A stretch of DNA of 64,000 nucleotides from Marvania coccoides (GCA_963854735.1 OY978101.1:868001-932000), one strand, 5' to 3'. Shown: positions 1 to 14,400, counted from the first letter of the stretch. Notes: generated by a model from the letters alone, not told the origin. Numbers and translations: made by a program.

Positions 1-2162
1 GCGCGGCCGCCGCGCCATTACCATCGCCGTCTGCTTCTGGAGGGGCTTCCATTGCTGCTGCTGGCTTTTCGCCGTCGCCGTCGCCATCTTGCTGCTCCTG
101 CTGCTGTGTTTCGGGTTGTGGCGGCGGCGGCGGGCGGAAGGCCTTGGGCCAGGGCCTCACGTCCACCATGTTGCCCGCGGAGCGGATGAGCAGGCGCATG
201 CGGGAGTGCACCCACCCCTCCCACAGCTCAAAGTCCTCTTTGGTGGCGGCGGTGACCTCTACCATGAGAAAGTGCTTGAAGCCATCAAACACGGGGAGGG
301 GCGCCAGCAGGCGGGCCCACGCGGTGGGGAGGGAGGCGTTAGACCGCAGAATCTCGTCGCAAATCGTGTTGCCTGCGTGAAAAAAAAGGAGGGAGGGGAG
401 GCGGCATGTTAAAACAAATAATTTTATGAAAAGATTAAATATAATTCTAAGTGGAAATTGAAACTGCAAAACGGCATGGAAATTCACAGTTGTCGTATTT
501 TGACGTTCAAGCATTAAATGGGCCTCCCAAACTTTAGCATTAGCAGCTTCAAAATATTGCAAAATGAAGACCCGTTGGTGGAGGGATATAATTTAGCTAA
601 ATTCGTGCCAAAATTGTATTGCATTCAATCAAACCGTGTCTTGAAATTTTTGAATGCCAAAAACAAAATAAGTTTTATGGAAAAACAGCTCTGTTCCCAG
701 GAAATTAAATATTCTTGGGCAAAAAGCTGTCGCAGCAACAGAAAATTCTCCAAACTCTTATTCAACTCCTCACCTCGCTTGAACTCGTCGGTCATCACCT
801 GCAGCGTGCACTCGGACACGTTGTAGGACGAGTTCATGCAGGGGTAGGCGGGCGTGATGATGGGCATCAGGTGGCTGCGGTCCCTGGGGTTCTCCCGAGG
901 GTCCCACACCGGCATGTTCAACGAGGTGTCGCGCTCAATGGGGCGCAGCATGATGGGCGTGGGCCACGACCACTGGGAGTATAGCCAGAAGAAGCGAGAC
1001 ATGAGCACGCTGGGCGCTGCGTTGGGGTACAACTTGCACACATAAGCGGCCAAAATGGCCCAGTTCACGCCGCCCAGGTAGCCGGTGACGTTGGAGTACA
1101 CCCCGCGGCGCTCCGCCCAGAGCTTCAGCGCGCGCAGCACGGTGCGAAAATTTTCTACAGACGGGACTTCTCGCAGGATCATGTCGGTGACGCGGCAGCC
1201 GTTGAGCGAGCGCACGCTGCGGTCGTCGCAGTGGCGCAGCGTGGCGGTGGCGCCAATGTCCAGATCCTCCCGCACCACCGGCACAGCCAGCTGCGCGTAC
1301 AAAAGATCCACCGAAATCCCTGACATTTTAAATTCAATCACAGGCACGTAGGCCCCCATCACCGCACGCAGCGCGTCCACCTCGGGGGTGCGCTGCAGCA
1401 CCGACTGCAGCGTGTGCGGCTCTGGACCGAAGAAATCAACGTCCCGTTGAGCGTAGTTTGGCCCAACGCAGAGGGTGTCGATATCAGCCCCAGGGCCGTG
1501 CACCCCCAGGCGGTAGGACCCAAAGGTGTAGATCTTGGCGTTGGCGTCGTCTGGGGCCTGTCCCCGCGCCTCCGCCACCCCCCGAATCCAGTCCTTCACG
1601 ATGCTGTCCAGCCGGCCCAACACCTCCTCGCGCAGCTCCGCCTCCATCTGGGACTCGTACAGATTCTCCGCCGTGAGGTACTGCAGATATTGGGGATTGG
1701 GTGGGGGGAAGGAGGAGGGAGGGAGAGTGAGAAGCCAAAAAGAAGAAGTTTCCGTTGCCGAGAGAGCGGAGACATCAAGGGGGCCGGGCCCTCGGGAATT
1801 TTCAGGTAAAAAATGAGAGAGAAAACAGGAAAATGCATGAACCCCCATCTTGGAGTGCCCCCCAAAGTGCATTATCAGTTCACAAAAATACTATGTGAAA
1901 TTTGATTGTTCGTTGGAGAGGTGTGGGTTGAAGTTGTTGAGAAACCGGCCTGCGCCCCTAAACACGCATCCAGTACGCCGCATGTTTCTGTTATGAAGCG
2001 TGCTTACCTCCTCAAGGTCGCGGCTGTGCTGAAGGTCCATTTGAGTAGGGCCTCCCAAACTGATTGGCTCGAGGAACGGCTTCACCATCTGATGAAATGC
2101 CACTGTGCACGCTGGTGTTATAGATGGTCGAGCGATAGGAGCCGCTACCTGTCCTCCTGGTG
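1..2162 (-). CDS. Poly(A) polymerase, partial (C-terminus beyond the left edge)
   Basis: This is a nuclear-type poly(A) polymerase that adds poly(A) tails to cleaved pre-mRNA. Exons in transcript order are 2162-2008, 1680-774 and 372-1 (running off the window). Exon 2 has the family nucleotidyltransferase core: [20 protein letters not shown] with two catalytic Asp, a third Asp in GISVDLLYA, the [10 protein letters not shown] segment and the [14 protein letters not shown] central domain. Exon 3 continues with the RNA-binding region ([20 protein letters not shown]) and then a Gln/Asp/Ala-rich stretch. The 5' end is not settled. The first resolved exon follows a good acceptor at 2164-2163 and reads in frame into [15 protein letters not shown], so either an upstream exon was missed or translation starts at the ATG at 2088. 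Family identity is secure; the start is uncertain. Confidence 0.9.
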
Positions 2163-3484
2163 CTAAATAAAATAATGAATTAGTTAACAGGTGACTCTAA
2201 CATTGCGGTTGATGACTCTTCTACTGCCTTCAACTCTTGTTCGTTATACTTGATTTACTATTTGGCTGAGAGCCAGAGTGTCCCACTGAAAACCTTCTGA
2301 ACGTTTTCAATTTATTTTCGTTTTTTTTTTTTGCTGAGCAAATACTCGACCGAATAGAATTATGAGTGATATTTTAATATATAGATACGCTTATTGCAAT
2401 GATTCGAATGCAGACAACTTCACAATGAGCGAAAGCAAAATGGGATGAATGGTTTCTAAATTTATTTCGACACACTTCACTGATGAATTTAACTGATGAA
2501 TTCGCGATTGGCGACTACAAAAAAATCCAAAAATGAACGCTCATTCAGATGCGGGCCACGGCAGCAATGAGGGCGGTGTGCCACCTTCCTCTCCGGCTCT
2601 AGCCTCCTAGAAAGCAGCAGCGCCAGAGGCAAGCATGAGCTGGACTTCTGCCAGGTTTCCGGTGGCCGCAGCGTTGTAAAGGTCCATCATGCATTGGTCC
2701 TTCGATTGAGGCTCTATCGTCAGCAAGGGTGAAGGAAAGGCTTGAAAATTATCCGCACCTGGTTTTTAGTCTCTTTAAAAAAAATTGCGAGGCTTTGCGC
2801 AGATAACTGTCTTTTCTTTATCTTTATTTAGAGCTAGAGTATTGTTATCTCTTCACGGAAAAAATAATTGAAGACATAGACGTGTCCCCCAAAAGAGCTG
2901 AGGCCGCCCCCTCGTATGACGATGCTGCAGCATGGCCTGCATCATGCAGTGCATGCAGTTTGAAACGCTCCCTTAATCGTAAGCTCAGGGCATATTAATT
3001 CGAAGCTGTAAAGCTGCAACATCACCCGGGCAATTCCACGTCAGGTTCGTAACAAGACGTCAGATTGAAAGGCTTACCTGCAATAGTTCACGGCTGGCTC
3101 CTGTTCATTGGCTCCTCTGCATCGAATTTTCAAGCAATTTACAACCAGCAAACACACACAAATGAAAAAAGAAAAAGTAAAAGCGAAAGTAAGAAAAGAA
3201 AAATAACAGCTTCAGAATGCACCCAAAAAAAAAGTATGCACTGCCGCAACCAAAAAGAGCGGCACCTCTTTGTTGGTTCAAGCAACCATATGCATTGAGA
3301 GGGGGGGAAACAAATCGCTATTCCTATTAGTATTATTGTGTATATTTTCAACTTTGATTGGGATGCCACACTCCTGCTATTAAGGTCCTAGTTGAGAAGT
3401 TCCTACGGCGATTTTTGCCACCGCTAAAAAAATATGAATGAGACTGGAATTTCTACCACATTTTTTTCTACTATAAGCATCCTC
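2163..3484. other. 1.3-kb gap with possible ankyrin-like relics on the minus strand
   Basis: This is mostly AT-rich flank between the HECT ligase 3' end and the poly(A) polymerase. Two moderately GC-rich islands on the minus strand look protein-like. At about 2765-2608 a frame reads MDLYNAAATGNLAEVQLMLA, which resembles an ankyrin repeat, and stops at TAG. At about 3010-2870 a frame contains HDAGHAAASSYEGAASALL. A good donor (CAG|GTAAGC) sits at 3074-3069. I could not join these into one open gene. They may be a decayed ankyrin-protein gene, or 5' exons and leader of the poly(A) polymerase. Confidence 0.35.
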
Positions 3485-6400
3485 TTAGGCAAATCCGAAC
3501 CCTTCCGCGCCCTCGTGGATCGCCTTGAGCAGCCTCTCCCGCAGCTGCTCCTTGTTTTCGTACTCAGGCAGGTCCAGCTGGTTGAAGCAGGTGTGCGCCG
3601 ACGGCAGGCGGTCCACAGCGCCAAATGCCTTGTGAATCTGGAACTTCTGGGGGCCAGACACCCCCTGCAGCCCCTTGAACCCGTCCAGCGGCACCTTCGA
3701 GGTGCCGGTGACAAACTGCAGCAGCAGCGCCCGGTCCTCCCGCTCCATGGCCCCCACCACCTCCCAGAACCACCGAACCACCTGGGCAGCGGCGGTATAC
3801 CCGCCGTGGTAGTCGGTGTTGGCCCTCAGGTCGTCCACATCCACCTCAGGCAGCCCTGAGATCATGAGCTCGAGCTCGTGGTCGTTGAACATGCCCACCA
3901 TCGCCACAGGCACCACGTCCCAGAACCCGGTCAAGAATGAGTCGATCTGGGGGCGGATGGCGGTTGTCATGCGGTGGCGCGCCACCAGGTCCACGTACTC
4001 GCGTTTGTTGGCGTTGGTGACCTTGACGGCGGCCCCCCCCGGCATCAACTCCACCAGCGACTTGCGGCCGAAGAAGTCCGTCTCCTCCGCAAACGACAGG
4101 TCCAGCACGTCGGTGATGTCGTTCTCCAGCATCCACCGCAGGTTTTTGTAGAAATCTGGGTCCACCGCCTCAATGTCTTCATACGTCAGCTGCGCGCCCA
4201 GCATGTGCTTGTAGAACGACCGCGTGAAGTGCGCGTCGATGAGCTGTCCGTCGTGCAGCGCCTTGCCCACCACGCGGCCGACCACCTTGAAAAAATCGAG
4301 GTGGTTGGTGCCGCGCGCCTCGTCCGACTGCACAATCGAGTTGGGATTGGGCTGGAAGGTGGAGGAGCCGTGGGGGACGGCCTCGAACAGGGAGATCCCG
4401 GGGTTGAACATCTCCCGCGACATGATCTGGTACCATTCGCGCGTGAGGCCGCCGGCGTCAACGCCTTCCTCTGCGGCAAAAGTGACGTTGAGCTTGGCGC
4501 GCAGGGCGGCGGCGGGCTGGCCGCGCAGCTGGTAGAAGGAGTCCTCGAAGACGTGGTCGCGGCGCACGGAGAGCGCCAGGGAGCGGTGGTAGGGCGCAGC
4601 GCGGGCCAGCTCCTTGGTGCGCGTCCTGAAGAACGCACGCCTGTGGGAGAGGGCGAAAAACATAAGAGGACAGAAATTAGGTACAGAAATCCGCGAAATT
4701 AAGAAAATATTAAACAGAATAAAGTAGAGCAGTTCTGGCGAGGCTGGAATATACCCTCTCATCAAATAATTGTGAAGACGGAAATATGCCTCAGTAGAAC
4801 AAAAACTCACTTATTGTCAAAGTCCAGGAGGCGCGGCATGCGCAGCAGCAGCGCCAGCGGGCCCGTGAGCAGCGCGGGCGAGTGGTGGATCAGCAGGTTG
4901 ATCAGCCGGCGGTGGCGCTCCGCAAATCGCAAGAACCCAGCCTCGCCGTCGACAGGCCGCTTGCTCGGGGACGCGCCCTCCAGCTGCTGCGAATGCTGCG
5001 AATCTAGCAGCAAAGCCTGCTGCTGGGAGGCCGCAGGCAGTGGGGGCACCCCCGACAGTCCGCCGTTGGCAGTGCTATCCTCTAACCGAGATTTCACTTC
5101 AGCTGCCAGCGCCGGCACCGGCATGGCCAGCACGCGAGAACACTCCACCAGCAGAAAGTAGCTCTCCACCAGCGGCTGCAGCTGCGCGGCGCCGGCAGGC
5201 AGCACTTTTGTGGCCTCCAGCGTTGCCGCGCTGGACTCCCTCAAAACGTCCTCCACTGCGCTAGCAGCAGACGCAAACGCGCGCCACAGCGTGGGCTCAA
5301 GCGCGCGCTGCATGTCTGTGAGCGCTGCAGCGGCGGTGGCCCGCGCCTGCAGCCCCCTCTGGGAGATGAATGGCTGCTCCTCGGTGATTGCGTCCAGCAC
5401 CAGCTGGGCCACGCCCTCCCAGAGGCAGCTCACGCAGCGCTCCAGCAGGCGGCCCACTTGGATGGCGTCGGAGGTCATCGCGGCGGTGCTGTAAATGTCC
5501 ACAGACGATAAAAACTGCAGGCAAGGAAAAAGAAGATCTTGTAAAAACACGTCGGCAAAAACTTGAGGAAACTTATAATATCCAAGGGGGGGAAGAAGTG
5601 AAATGTTAAAATTAGAAAAAGCAACGTACATCCAGTGCCTTGGTGGCGCGTTCGCTGAGCGACTTGGCGGCGGCCACCAGCTCCTCAAGCACTGCCGGCC
5701 ACAGCCCAGGCGACAAAATTGTGAGGCCCTGGATGACGACCTTCAGCGTAGCCCCGTCGTTGTCAGAGAGGTTGTCGCGCGCCAGCAGCTGCGTCAGCGC
5801 CCGCACGGTGTCCCGGGACACGCTGGCGAAAGCAGGACGGTGGCGAGAAGCCGCCTCCAGCTTTGCGGCAGCCTCGGCCGCCACCTCTGCCGCTTCTTCC
5901 TCCTCCTTTACTTTGCTAGCCTCCTTGCATGGCGTCTTCTCCGCCGCTGCACCGGCTGCCTCCTCGCCCGCCTCTTCGTTCTTCACCTCTGGCGCCTTCT
6001 CGGCAGCTTCCGGCTCTCCGATCTCCATGCTGGTAGGCTGCTGCTCCTCTCCCGCTCCCTCCTCCACCTTTTTCCGCGCGTCTTCTTCCTCTTTTCGCAG
6101 CTTCTGCTCGGCGGCCTCCTCCAGCTCGATCGCCGCCTGCTCGCTGAGCTCAAACGGCTGCAGCAGCCCTGCCATGAGGTCCAAAGAAAGGCCTCGGTGG
6201 GCAGGGCTGCGGCTGCACAGCGGCCGAGTGGGCAGCGACAGCAGGACATCCAGGGCAGGCACGGACTTGCCGCCCAGCCCCACGTCTGCTGCCATTTTGC
6301 CCTTTCGGTCCTGCGAGATGATGAGGGGGCGGCAGACTCCCACCAGGGTGGGCACGCGGAGCGCAATCAGGGTGGGAGGCACCTTGGCCTGGCTCCTGCA

Positions 6401-8362
6401 ATTTTGCAATGGAAGCAAAAAGAAATTGAGATGGTAAGACGCTAAAAAAATAAAGGCAAAAAAATAGGATATTTATTCAGTCAAATCTTCTCAAAAACAT
6501 GCAATAATAGAAATGGAATACCACTTACGTGCATAGGTGGTCCAGGACCTCCAGCACCCGCTTGGACAGCGTCTGAGAGAGGGCATCGCCGCCAGCCGCG
6601 TCGCCCCCACCACGCAGCCCCAGGGCAGCCAACGCGGCGGCCACGTCCTCCGCAGCCACCACGCCGCTCTGATCCACCTCCTCGGGCGTCAACGGCGCAC
6701 GCAGCAGCGCCAGCAGCGCGCTGAGCAGCACCTCCCGAGTTGCCTGCGTGGCCGTTAGATTGGCAAACAGGCGGTTGACCTGGGAAGTGATGGTAGGGTC
6801 GTCCATGGGCAGCACGCGCAGCAGGCTCAGCACGCCGGTGTCGTCCAGCTGGGCCAGGGGCTCTGAAATTTCCCGACGCTCGCCGGCGACTCGCCGGGCG
6901 GCCCCAGCGGCGCCGGAGCCGCGTGTTGCGCCGCCTGCGGCGCCACGACGTGCGGCCGAAGGCCGTGCAGCGGCGGCAGCCGCCGCTGCAGCTGCAGCCC
7001 CCTGCCCTGCTCTGCCCCCAGCCAGTCCCACCGACGCCACTCCATTTGCGTCGTAAACCACTCGAACAGCCCCTTCGGCAGTCCTGCCGCCGGGCATCAG
7101 CATGCGCACCAGCTGGCCGATTTCGTGGGGGGCCAGTTCTTGGTCTTCGCCCTCCGCTCCCCCTGGGCCGCCCCTAATAATTATGCGAGGGCCGTCAGCC
7201 GTCATGCGCACCACAGGGGCGCCTTCTCCACCTGCTTCAGCGTCGGCTGCGCCGCCGGCTGCACCGCCGGCGCCTGCGGCGCGCGTGGCGTGGATGCCGT
7301 AGCGCTGCCGCAGCTGGCGTGCCTCCTCTTGAAGGCTGGCCGGCAGCGAAGAAAGCAGCTCAGGGGCAGCACTGCATTGAGAGAAGGGAGGGGGGAAAGA
7401 AGGGCGTCAGCTGAATATCTATTTCAACAATTTTATGATTTAATGAAGAATGAAATGGATTGAAAAATAAGAAAAATAAATCGCTTCACAAAACAAAAGT
7501 GAACCTAAACAGCAACTCACGTGAGCAGCGCCTCCTCTCGGACGTCAGGCGGCCAGCTGGCCAGCAAGGAAGAGAAGTCCATCTCCTCTGGGCCCGCAGC
7601 AGCAGCCGCAGCGGCGGCCTCTCGCTCCCTCTCACGTCGGGCGGCGGATTCAGCACGGCGGCGCTCAATGCGCTGCCGCTCGATCACCTCCGCCTGCAGC
7701 TCAGGCGGGAGGGCCGCCAGGAACTCGGGGTCGATGCCCTCAAGGTCGTCAGCAGCGAAGCCGCTGGGCTCACCAGGGGCGGCAGCTTCAGCCGCAGCTC
7801 CGGCAGCAGGAGGCTCGCTTCCTCCAGCCTCGGCGGGCTCTGCAAAAAACAGCAGGAATATAAGAAATGGCCACAGGTTGAAAAAAACGGAAATATTATA
7901 TTATATAATAATGATTATATAAATAAATAGAGCAATGAAGAATTCTTACCTTCTGGTTCCTCTACAATCTCCTCCTCAGCAGGCGCAGCAGCTGCGGCAG
8001 GAGGGGGCTGTGCCACCTGCTCCCTCAGCCCTTGCGCCAAGGCCTCGGCAAAGGCTCCATCGATGCTCGAAGGGGCAGCGGCACCACCACCACCACCAGA
8101 AGTTGGCGCCCCAGCATCGCTGCCTCCAGCGTCGTCAGCGCCTCCCAGAGCGGTCAACGCGCCGGTTAGCGCATTTGCTAGCAGGTCTGAAGAGATCCCT
8201 GCAGCTCCCGCCCCTCCAATGGGCGCAGCGGGCTGCTGCGCCTCGGTTCGCTGCCGCCGCCTCGGTCGATTCATGGTGGGGCTTGCAGTCCACTGCCGCA
8301 GCTCCTCCAGCTCCCGGCTGCGAGACGCTGTCTGACGACCTCCACCAGCAGCAGGCGCTGCA

Positions 8363-8431
<69 letters not shown>

Positions 8432-11400
8432 GGCGCAGCCTCAGCTGGCGCCTGCTCTGCTGCCGGGGACGGAGGAAAAGTGAGCGGCCTCTGCTGTCGC
8501 ATCTCCTCCTGCAGGTCATCCTCCGCTTCTTGCAGCTCCTCGTCGTCGCCCTCACTTTCTTCCTCCTCATTCCCGCTATCCTCCCCTACCACGACATGCC
8601 CGTCGCCTCCGCCTCCCTCCTCTTCGCCGCCCTCATCGCAATCTTGCAGCGGATTTGGTGGTCGCGCATGCGCCGCTGCAGCTGCCCGCTGCGGCGCCAC
8701 AGCGTCTGCCACCGCCCGCTCCAGCGTCTGCAGCAGCGATGCGGTGCCTGCTGCACTGGCGGGGTCGCCCTCACCGCCGCCCCAGTACGCACCGCCGCCA
8801 GCGCCGCCCGCCTCTGCCCCTCTCCGCTGGCTGTACATCCTTCCAAACAGCAGCTCGTCTGCACCAGGCATGTTGGACATCCCAAAGTGGCCCAGCAGGC
8901 TGTTGGTCATTTGACCCAGCAGGTGGCTGGGGACGGGCGAAGGGTCGTAGATTGACCCCATCATTCCCAGGCCTCTGCCGCCGCCGTAAGGATACGCCAT
9001 CCGGCCCAGGCGGGCGGCAGCGGAGGCAGGCATGGCGCCCGCCCCTGCGCCTGCGCCGCCTGCTGCTTCGGTTGCCTGCAGCAGGGGGTGGCTGATGCCG
9101 CCGGGGGGAATGCCGCCTCGGGAAGAGGGCCGGCGAATGTAGGAAGGAATCTGCGGTAAATAGGTGGGGGCGAATGAGAAGAGGAGCAAGGAACGGGAGA
9201 GAAGAAATAAATTCGAAATATTGAAAGCTTGAAAGAGATTGATAAATCCCTTGAGGTTGGAGTGTTTAAATTAGAAACACGCTCAGAAATTGAAAAAAAT
9301 ATTTAAAAAAATGTGATTTTCTTATCTAAAATACTCACCATTGAGGTGGGCAGGCTGCGCCCGTGGAACGACATATAACGCTCAATATCGTTGTGCACCG
9401 ACTGCCACAGAGACTCCATCTCAACGTCGGCAAGCTCGCCAAGGCCGTCTGCACAAAGAGAAGGAAAGGAAAAAAAAGTAAGTATTGAAAAAGAAAAGGC
9501 AACGTTGCTTAATTATCGCTTACCATCAAGCAGATCGCCATCAGCGTAGCCCATCTCGTCAACATCATCCTCGTCGAAGTACTCCTGCAGAAATACAAGC
9601 GAAACAACAAACGCATAAATAAACAACTTACCCTTCCAGATTGGCCACCAAATATCACGACAATTAATGTGCATGCTTTTCCATTCTAACGGTAAAAATG
9701 AGCATACAAAAACGCAGATCTTACCTCATCCACGAAGCTGCCGTCCTCCTCTTCCTCCTCCTCCTCTCCGTACTCGCTGGGCTCCTCTGCCATGCCGTCC
9801 TCGTCGCCGCCGCCGCCCTCAACGTCCTCCATGAGGCCGTGTTCGCCCGCCAGCGCATCCTCAATGTCTGCCAGCTCCGCCTCAAACTCTAGCTCATCAA
9901 ACCCGTCGTCGTCCTCCCCTGCGCCGACCCCCTCCTCGCCTTCATCGCCGCTGCTGCCCGACTCATCCGACATGCTGCCGTAGAAGGGCTCTCCACCACC
10001 CTCCTCACCGCTGTCGTCGTCGTCGTCGCCAGAGGTGGCGGGCTCCACCCGGATGACCGCTGGCATGCCGTCAGGGCCCATCACTTCGACGACAGCCCCA
10101 GCGCCGTCGGAGTCATCGGAAGACTCGTAGCCTGGAGAAAAGAAAGAAATAGAGAGAAGAAAGATAGAAAATGTGAGTGGTTGAAAAGGACACATACTAA
10201 TTATACGTTTATTGCATATTAAGCGCAGAATATAAACGGAAAGAAGTTGAAGAACGAGGTTAAAAATGAAACGCGGCAAATAATAATATTTTGGTAATAA
10301 TAAAAGTGTATGCATACCTTCCGACATTCCATCATCGCTGTCGCTCATGCCCTCGCCCGCGTCGTCTGGGTCAGAGCCGCTCATGCCCTCCCCGTCTTCA
10401 TCGTCTTCTTCATCCTCTGACATCGACTCATCATCGTCGCCAGAAGACTCAGTGCCAGTCACCATGGCGTCAGAGCCGTACTCGTCCTCCATCATGTCTT
10501 GAACTGCGCAGATTGAGAACGAATAAAATATTTTTATTAACAACGGTTGAGAAAGAATAAAATGGAAAAATAGGTAGAAAGAAAGAAATAAAACTCACTG
10601 GCACGACGCTCCGCGCGGTCTCGCTCCCGATGCAGCGCCTCCATGACCTGCTCTGCAGCAGCCATGGCTTGCGGCCCGGCCTCAGCATCGCCGCCAACGC
10701 CTCCGGGGGTCACGCCCACAGCGCCACCTCCGGCAGCTGCAGGCCCAGCCGCAGCAGCGACAGCGCCGGCAGCGCCCGCCGCCTCTCCTTCCCCAGCGGT
10801 CGCAGCGCCGGGGGCGCCTGCAGCGCCGCGCTGCTGTGCGCCAGACACAGCACTGCGCCAGTCTCTCGTGAGCACCTCCAGGCACCGCAGCACGGTGCCA
10901 ACGGTCTTGTTGGCGGAAGGGTGATCCAGTTCCACGCGTCGCAGGATGCTGGCCAGCGCAGGCACCACCCCAGCGGCCCGCATAGCCCTGGGAATCTCCA
11001 TAGAAGTGCCCAACGCCATGCCGCCCCTCATACCCCTGCTCTGGCGCGAACTGGACGCACCCGACAGCAGGGACGCCACAAGAGCGAGAGCCGCCATGAC
11101 GCGCTCAGGCCGCCGCCCAGAGGGGTCAACTTTCAGCGGCCAAGCCCCTGCGCCGTTGGGAGCAGCAGTGCTCGCAGCAGTGGCCTCCTGCAGCGTCTTG
11201 GCGATCTCAGACACCACGCGGGTGCGTCCCTCGGCGGAGCGCACGCACACGGAGAGGATAAAATATGCCGCAGCCCGCCGTAGCGCCGCCGCTACATTTT
11301 TCTCCGGCGACTTTCCGTCCTCAGGCGGCGGCGGCGGCGGGTTAGCATCCTCAGGGCTCAGCGCCAGCTGCCAGTCGAGGATCTGCCGGAACAGGCCCTT

Positions 11401-14400
11401 GCCAGACGCAGCGTGATGCGCATGATGCGAGTGCTTTGCTGCTGATTTTCGTGGCGAGTGCGGGTGTGGCCCGGCCAGGTCCGTGTCTCGCTTCAGCAGC
11501 ACCCCAATGGAGTTCTGGTACATCAGCGTGAACACCCCCAGGTTGGACAGTGCGAAGCTCTGCAGCGTCTGCTCGTGTTCCACCGCCGTAGGCACTTTGC
11601 TCGCGCCAGCGGCCGCCGCCGCCTCCTGGCCCTCTTTGGGAAGGGGCCCCTTGTAGCGCAGCACGACCTCCAACAGCGCGTTGATGACCTCCAGGAAGGA
11701 GGACGGTACGCGGCGCAGCAGTTTGGGGGTGGTCCGCGGCAGCTCTGGCGCAAGTTTGGGCGGCTGGGCAGGCGTTTTCTCCGGCAAGTGTGGCCGCTCC
11801 TTCTCGGGCCCAGGCGTCGCTCCAGGGCCCGGAGCAGCGAATGGCGCCGCTAGGGCGACCTCCGGCGCGGCTGCAGCAGCCGCTGCGGCGGTTCCCGGTG
11901 GCGGTGACCGCGGCTTCAACGTGACCGTCACTCTCCTCGAAGCTGAGAGGCCGTAGGAAGGTGCTGCGGCTGTGACGTCGCACGTGGCGCGCACCGCCTT
12001 CAAAAATACCTCAGGGTTGCGCGCCACGGCCTGGGAGAGGCTGGAAAGGAAGGTCCGCAGCTGCATGGACGGCGGAGGCTGCCCGGCCGCCGCAGCAGCG
12101 CCCTGCCGCCGCCGCAGCAGCGAGGAGCGGATCTCCGCCTCCATCGCGCTCTGCAGCGTCTCGGGGTCCTCCAGAAGGTGGCGCAAAATAGAAGAAAGCA
12201 GAGGGTCTTGGTCGGGACGTGTCGCTGCAGCCGGCAGACTCAGAATAAGCTTGTGTCCCTGCGCCGCCAGCACCTCCTCAGCCACAGGCCGGGCCTTGGT
12301 GACCCGGGACAGCAGCTGGAGGGCCGCGTGGGCGGCGGAACGGGGGTCTGGCCTGCGCAGGAGGGCGGCAGGCTCACTTTCTTCCTCGGCAGAAGGCGGC
12401 GCCCACGCAGGCGCCCACACTTCCAACTTCCGCAGCGCCAGCAGCGCAGCACGCGCAGCAGCGAGCTGCTGCTCGTCGTTCAGCACCCCGCACGGTCGCC
12501 ACTGCCCAGCTATGGCTGAAATAGCGGCTTGCAAAGGGTCGGCCGGCGGCACCGGTGGCTCTGCCGCTGGCTGTGCCGCAGCAGCGCCTCCCTCCGCTGC
12601 CGCAGCAGCGGGCTGGTCGATATCCACCTGCTGCAGTGCAGCCTGAATCTGCTGCACCCCTTGCCCTTCTGTGGCAGCCCCAGCCGGTGCTGCAGCCGCT
12701 GCAGCTGGCTTTGGCTCCACCATGGTCATCTGGCTGAGCAGCAGCATCAGGCAGTCCACCCACCGGGGAACTGCTTCTCCAGCAGCGCCAGCGGCGCTCT
12801 CGGTCCACCCCTGCAGCGCCCAAGATACTGCAGAGGGCAGCCCTTTAGCAACCAACGCCTCACGCAAGCTGGAAGCGCTGTTGTCGAGAACCGCGGCCAA
12901 GTGGGCGGCTGCAAACGCGCAGTTCTCGTCGAAAGCCAGCGCCGTGGAGGACGAGGCCTCCATGGAGGTCTTGCCTCGAGCCCAGTCAGCGGTCGCTTCC
13001 AACTGCGTCATCAGTGCCGCCGCCACCGCCGCCCGTTGCTCTTCTCCAGTGTCACTCTGCTTGCGCAGCAGCTCTGCCACGTCGAACACCGCGGAGGGGA
13101 CGGCTGCCACGATGCGCAGCGCGCTCTCAGCGAGCTCAGTGGCCGCAGGCATCGAGGCATCCGGCAGCGGCAAAACAGCGCTGCTGCTGACCTCTCCAGG
13201 GGTGAGAACCTCTACGGGGAGTGCAGCAGCGGCAGCAGCGTCGAGCGGGGCGTCGCCAGCAGCGTCCTGAGGGGTGCCGCCCCCAGGAGCAGCTGCTTGG
13301 GCTGCCGCCTCAATCTGCTCTGCCTCCTGCGCGTGCTCTGCCAGCCAGTTGATGGCCAAACCCACGCTATAGCCCACCTGCACACAGAGAAATAAATAGA
13401 AAAACCATTTCAATTTATAACTGTAAAAGATGCACATTTAAATATAAAAAATCAGAAAATAATGGCAAAGGCTTTGAAGTAGGTTTACCCTTCGCAGGGC
13501 TTCTTGGGCCTGGGCCTCCGTGAATCCCATGTCCACGATGAGCTGCACCCGTCGGGCCAAGCTGCTGCGCATGGGCCCTCCGCTCGCAGCGGCAGGCCCC
13601 GCTGTAGTCGCCGCTGCCAACGACGCTACCACCTTGCTGTTTTCGTTGCAATTTTGCAGCAGCGTGGTCAAGGAGTGCACCAGGTACTGGTTGCGCGCCA
13701 GCGTGGTCGCGTCCCGCCATAGAGGCAGCGCGGCACCGAGCAGCGCCCGCCACAGCCGTTGCATGAAGTCTGTGAGGTCTTTCGCAGCAGGTGGCGCATC
13801 AGACCCGGGCATAGACTCCACCAAAAAGGTGCCCGCGTTGGGGGACGACGCCGCCATGGGCGCATACGCCAGATTCGTCATGAATACCAGATAGCCATTG
13901 ACGCCTGTGATGATGTTGAGTCGGTACGCTAGAGCAGCGTCCCGCACGGCAGGCAGCTTGGCGCGCTGGGTGCGATCGCTGCGCTGCTTCTGGGCCACGT
14001 ACTGCCGCACCAGAGCGCGGTCCTCTGCGGACTCCAGCGGCGGCAGCGCGGAGAGCAGGCTCAGCAGCACGCCAAATTGGTGGAGGAACGCGGCCAGCCC
14101 GCCGCAGGCCACAAAGTAGTTGAGCACCAGCGAGTGGAACGCGCGCCGCCGCGAGTCGAAAAGCACGTTGAACGAGCTGTCCAGCGCCCTGATGAGAAAG
14201 CGGCAGCGGCGGCCGGCAGCGCCTTCAAAAGCTGCCGCCAGTGCGCCTGGAGAGGGGATGGCCTCGGGGGGGAGGTCCGGCATGGTGAGGTTGCGCCGCA
14301 TGACGGCGGCCAGCTCCATCGCAGCGGCCTTCATGGCGGGGGTGACAGTGGACGACGGAGGTTCGTCCCTGGGAATCACTGGAAAGTGTACTGCCTTGGT

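Noticed and set aside
8365..8430. Repeat considered as CRISPR-like or poly-Gln coding on the plus strand
   Set aside because: It is a simple triplet microsatellite with no spacers, and the supported coding strand is minus, giving Ala.
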